A stretch of 16,781 bases of DNA from Erythrobacter donghaensis (lineage in GTDB: Bacteria; Pseudomonadota; Alphaproteobacteria; Sphingomonadales; Sphingomonadaceae): assembly GCF_001557325.1 (NCBI RefSeq), contig NZ_LSJS01000239.1, positions 1-16,781 of the forward strand. Reading direction: 5' to 3'. This document shows, one piece after another, positions 14,113-16,781 of the stretch. The translations under genes were made by a program, and so were the position numbers. Position 1 is the first letter of the stretch, and every line of letters starts with the position of its first letter. A model generated the notes under the pieces. That model saw nothing but the letters and a program-made list of their open reading frames with translations, did no database searches and was not told the origin of the DNA.

Positions 14113-16569
14113 ATGGCGGAGCATCCGCATCTCTTTGTTGGACGTAAGGGCCGCGGCATTCCATTCCGCGGTGTGTCGCCCGTTGTGCGCACTGTCCGGG
14201 TCCAGCGCGGTGACCGCAAAGCGCACGCTGAGGCGTTGGTCGCCGCGGTCGAAGCGGCCGTCGCACGGAATGCGCAGCGGATCGCCGAGCAGGTACTGCT
14301 GCCGGAAGCGGAGCGCGGCTTCTATCTGAGTTTCGAAGCGCCAAGCGCGACGCCGATGCCGCTCAAGTTTTTCGAATCGTCCCGTCGGGGTATCGATCTG
14401 CTGTCGGTCGAGGTGAACGACGGCAAGCAGACCGCCAATGTGTTCATGCGCGCGGCCAAGGCCGATCGCTTCAAGCGGGCTACTGAAGCCTATGCGGAAA
14501 GCGAGCCGGGCGTGGGCGCCCGGCCGAGCAACGAGGAGTTCTTCGACCGGGTCGAGCGGATCCGGTTGGCTACCTTGCGTGACCTCTGGACCGATCAGGA
14601 CGATCTGCCGGCAATCGACGAGATGTTTGCCTGGGAGCTTTGGCTGCGACCGGGGACAGAGGACTGGATACGCGACACAGCGCCGGAGCTCGACATCGGA
14701 ATCGAACGTGGCCACCTGGTGTTTCCCGAGGCGGTCGTGGTGCGCGCCCACTGCACGCGTCGGCAACTGCGTGAGTTGATCCGCAAGGTCCCGGTTGTCG
14801 CGGAATTGCGCGCGGCATCCTCGTTCATGGCGCAACTGCTCGAGCTTTCGCCAGGCCAGCAGGCGGCCGCGGCAAACCGTCTGCTGGAACGCATTGTCGA
14901 ACCGGACGCAGATGCGCCGCGGGTCTGCGTGCTCGACAGCGGCGTGCGCCGCGCCCATCCCCTCTTGGCACCGTTTCTCGAGTCTGACCGTTGCCTGACT
15001 ATCAATGCGGCATGGAATGCCACCGATCACCACGGTCATGGCACTGGCATGGCCGGCGTCGCATTGTATGGAAATCTTGCTCCTCTCCTGGCGGGGGTTG
15101 ACCCCGTACTGGTCACGCATCGACTGGAGTCCGTGACGGTACTGCCGCCTGGCGTCCCCGGCGTTGCACAGCCCTTGCCGGGCACGTCGGTGCGTGAGGC
15201 GGTGCGGCTTATTGAGCGGACGGCCAAGGCCGACCGGATCTATTCCCTGTCGATGAGCGTCCCGCGCGAACGATCGGACGGCCGACCTTCGAGCCTGTCG
15301 ACGACGATCGACCAGCTTGCCTTCGGGCGGCCGGGTAAGCAGCGATTGTTCTTCGTGCCCGCGGGCAACATCGACGAGCAGCCTTACGAGGTCGATGATC
15401 ATATCGCGCTGAACGACGCGTCGCCGATGCGGTCGCCGGCGCAAGCGCTCAACGCGGTGACGGTGGGTGCCTGCACGCATTTGGTCGAAGATGACGAGCC
15501 GGCCGGCCATATTGCCGGCGAGGGTGATCTCTGTCCGACGTCACGTACGGGCCTCGCGTGGGTGCGTCCGACGCTGTGCAACAAGCCCGATATTGTCATG
15601 GAGGGCGGAAATCGGGTCACCGATGTCGATGGGATCGCGACGTTGCATGCGCCGCATTTGAGCATCGTAACCACCGCCCGCGATTTTGCCGCGCATCGAT
15701 TCACCTGCACGGGCGAGACGAGCGCGGCGACCGCGGCGGCGAGTGGCCTCGCCGCCGCCATTCTGGCCGCCTACCCAGATGCGACGCCGCAGACGGTTCG
15801 CGCGCTGATGATTCACTCTGCACGTTGGACCCCGGCGATGCTCGCGCGTTTGCCGCGGCGACCGTCGCGGGGCGACTATGCGGAGTTGTTGCAGCGCTTT
15901 GGGTTCGGCAAGCCCGACCGTGAACGCGCCCTGCTCAGCCTCGATAATGCGTTGACGATGATCGTGCAGGACGAGATCCAAACTTATCGCCGCGGCGCCA
16001 GCGACCTGATCGCGCTCGGTGAGATGAAGTGGCATGACTTACCGTGGCCGCGCGAAGCGCTGGAAGAGCTCGGTCCCGAGGAAGTGCGCCTGCGGGTCAC
16101 TCTGTCCTATTTCGTCGAGCCCAATCCGTCGCGTTCGACCCGTCAGCAAGCAAACCGCTATCCTTCGGTCAAGCTTCGTTTCTTCCTCAAGGGGATTGAA
16201 GACGAGACGCCCGAGCGGGCGATCGCCCGGGTCAATCGGCTTGCCCGCGATGATGATTATGAGCGCGACGATTTCGATGAGGATGATCGCTTCACGATCG
16301 GGCCGACCAACGCCCGGCGGGGTTCGCTTCATCATGACGTGTGGACGGGACCGGCATCGGATCTCTTGCTGAAAGACGGAATTGGGGTGATGCCAGCAAA
16401 AGGCTGGTGGGGCGATCGCAAGCGCGGTGAGCGCTGGTTGCGCAAGCTACCTTACTCGCTTGTTGTGTCTATCGAAACCAGCGAATCCGATGTCGACGCC
16501 CAGATCTATCAGGAGGTCGCGACCATCATCGAAAATGATGCGCAGATTGCAATCGAGAACCTGATCTAG
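14113..16569 (+). CDS. ietS: Subtilisin-like S8 serine protease, IetS-like
   Basis: An 818-residue serine protease with a central subtilase (S8) domain. The catalytic residues are visible: D275 in VCVLDSGV, H309 in HGHGTGMAG, S537 in TGETSAATAAASG, and the oxyanion N419 in VPAGN. About 265 N-terminal residues precede the domain and about 230 follow it; both are intracellular-looking, with no signal peptide. The MAEHPHLFV start is typical of this group, and ATG 14113 is the only reasonable start. GAGGA (14094-14098) is 14 bases upstream, which is long, so expression may depend on coupling with the ATPase gene. The C-terminal region contains an acidic, aspartate-rich patch (about 712-725). Length and neighbourhood fit IetS, the toxic protease of IetAS. 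Its substrate is unknown. The protease family is certain; the IetS identity is very probable. Confidence 0.9.
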   Translation: MAEHPHLFVGRKGRGIPFRGVSPVVRTVRVQRGDRKAHAEALVAAVEAAVARNAQRIAEQVLLPEAERGFYLSFEAPSATPMPLKFFESSRRGIDLLSVEVNDGKQTANVFMRAAKADRFKRATEAYAESEPGVGARPSNEEFFDRVERIRLATLRDLWTDQDDLPAIDEMFAWELWLRPGTEDWIRDTAPELDIGIERGHLVFPEAVVVRAHCTRRQLRELIRKVPVVAELRAASSFMAQLLELSPGQQAAAANRLLERIVEPDADAPRVCVLDSGVRRAHPLLAPFLESDRCLTINAAWNATDHHGHGTGMAGVALYGNLAPLLAGVDPVLVTHRLESVTVLPPGVPGVAQPLPGTSVREAVRLIERTAKADRIYSLSMSVPRERSDGRPSSLSTTIDQLAFGRPGKQRLFFVPAGNIDEQPYEVDDHIALNDASPMRSPAQALNAVTVGACTHLVEDDEPAGHIAGEGDLCPTSRTGLAWVRPTLCNKPDIVMEGGNRVTDVDGIATLHAPHLSIVTTARDFAAHRFTCTGETSAATAAASGLAAAILAAYPDATPQTVRALMIHSARWTPAMLARLPRRPSRGDYAELLQRFGFGKPDRERALLSLDNALTMIVQDEIQTYRRGASDLIALGEMKWHDLPWPREALEELGPEEVRLRVTLSYFVEPNPSRSTRQQANRYPSVKLRFFLKGIEDETPERAIARVNRLARDDDYERDDFDEDDRFTIGPTNARRGSLHHDVWTGPASDLLLKDGIGVMPAKGWWGDRKRGERWLRKLPYSLVVSIETSESDVDAQIYQEVATIIENDAQIAIENLI

Positions 16570-16781
16570 CGGATATCGGTGCTGGCGCCGGGACTATTCA
16601 CTGCTGTGTCGGCATGAACGGACATGTGCCTTTAAGGACTGTGGCGTTAACCTCAAGTGCCGGTCATTCGGTGTTTCTGCTTGGACGGTAAGGCAGAATT
16701 ACAGGGGCAGCTTCAGCCCAACCAGAGTAAGCGTCCGGTGAAAACCGTGGCGTCATATGGCCGGTTTCGGGAAAACGGCCG
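16570..16781. other. Non-coding tail with a hairpin at the window end
   Basis: No credible gene lies in these 212 bases; a 25-codon frame from ATG 16615 has no support. At 16759-16780 GGCCG and CGGCC pair, and after one mismatch TTT and AAA extend the stem around the tetraloop CGGG. There is no T run after it inside the window. It might be a terminator, an extragenic palindrome or a recombination site. The region probably contains the end of the protease transcript. Confidence 0.45.

Noticed and set aside
13858..15510. Long open frame on the minus strand (about 550 codons)
   Set aside because: It lies opposite the ATPase and S8 protease genes, whose motifs are unmistakable; its translation is arginine-rich and has no recognisable domain. 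Such frames are common in GC-rich genes. The same applies to the antisense frames at 3377-4507 and 8011-9282.

Overview
The window looks like part of an accessory (defence-type) island from a GC-rich proteobacterium. Protein style and a GC content of about 60% in most genes suggest an alphaproteobacterium, possibly a sphingomonad, but there is no rRNA, tRNA or housekeeping gene to prove it. I see no integrase, transposase, tRNA gene or CRISPR array. All but two genes are on the + strand.

Left arm (1-1488, minus strand): two genes for possible RNA-cutting proteins. One is a PIN-domain protein (12-599) whose C-terminus looks short and may be frameshifted. The other is an unrecognised 255-residue protein (721-1488) carrying an R-X4-H motif of the kind found in HEPN ribonucleases. 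They diverge from the next operon across a 118-base gap.

Centre (1607-11469, + strand): a tightly packed four-gene operon. It holds an SNF2/RapA-like helicase (958 aa), an unrecognised 171-residue protein, a very long beta-class (Type III Mod-like) adenine methyltransferase (1040 aa) and a Type III Res-like helicase-nuclease (1112 aa). The last three genes overlap by 4 and 1 bases, so they are probably translationally coupled. The layout fits an expanded Type III restriction-modification system with an added SNF2 motor. The catalytic and target-recognition core of the methyltransferase (about 6420-7560) is clearly more AT-rich than both ends of the same gene, which suggests a swapped specificity module.

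Right arm (11834-16569, + strand): four genes for two proteases and their likely controllers. A papain-like C1 cysteine peptidase is followed 13 bases later by a small chagasin-like (I42) protein, the family that inhibits papain-like enzymes. After a 154-base gap come an AAA+ ATPase and a subtilisin-like S8 serine protease, which match the IetA/IetS pair known from plasmid maintenance and phage defence. None of the four has a visible signal peptide, so all should act in the cytoplasm. The combination of a protease-inhibitor pair with IetAS is the best candidate here for an undescribed or extended system.

The 364-base gap (11470-11833) and the last 212 bases (16570-16781) hold no convincing gene. 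They contain short repeats and hairpins only.
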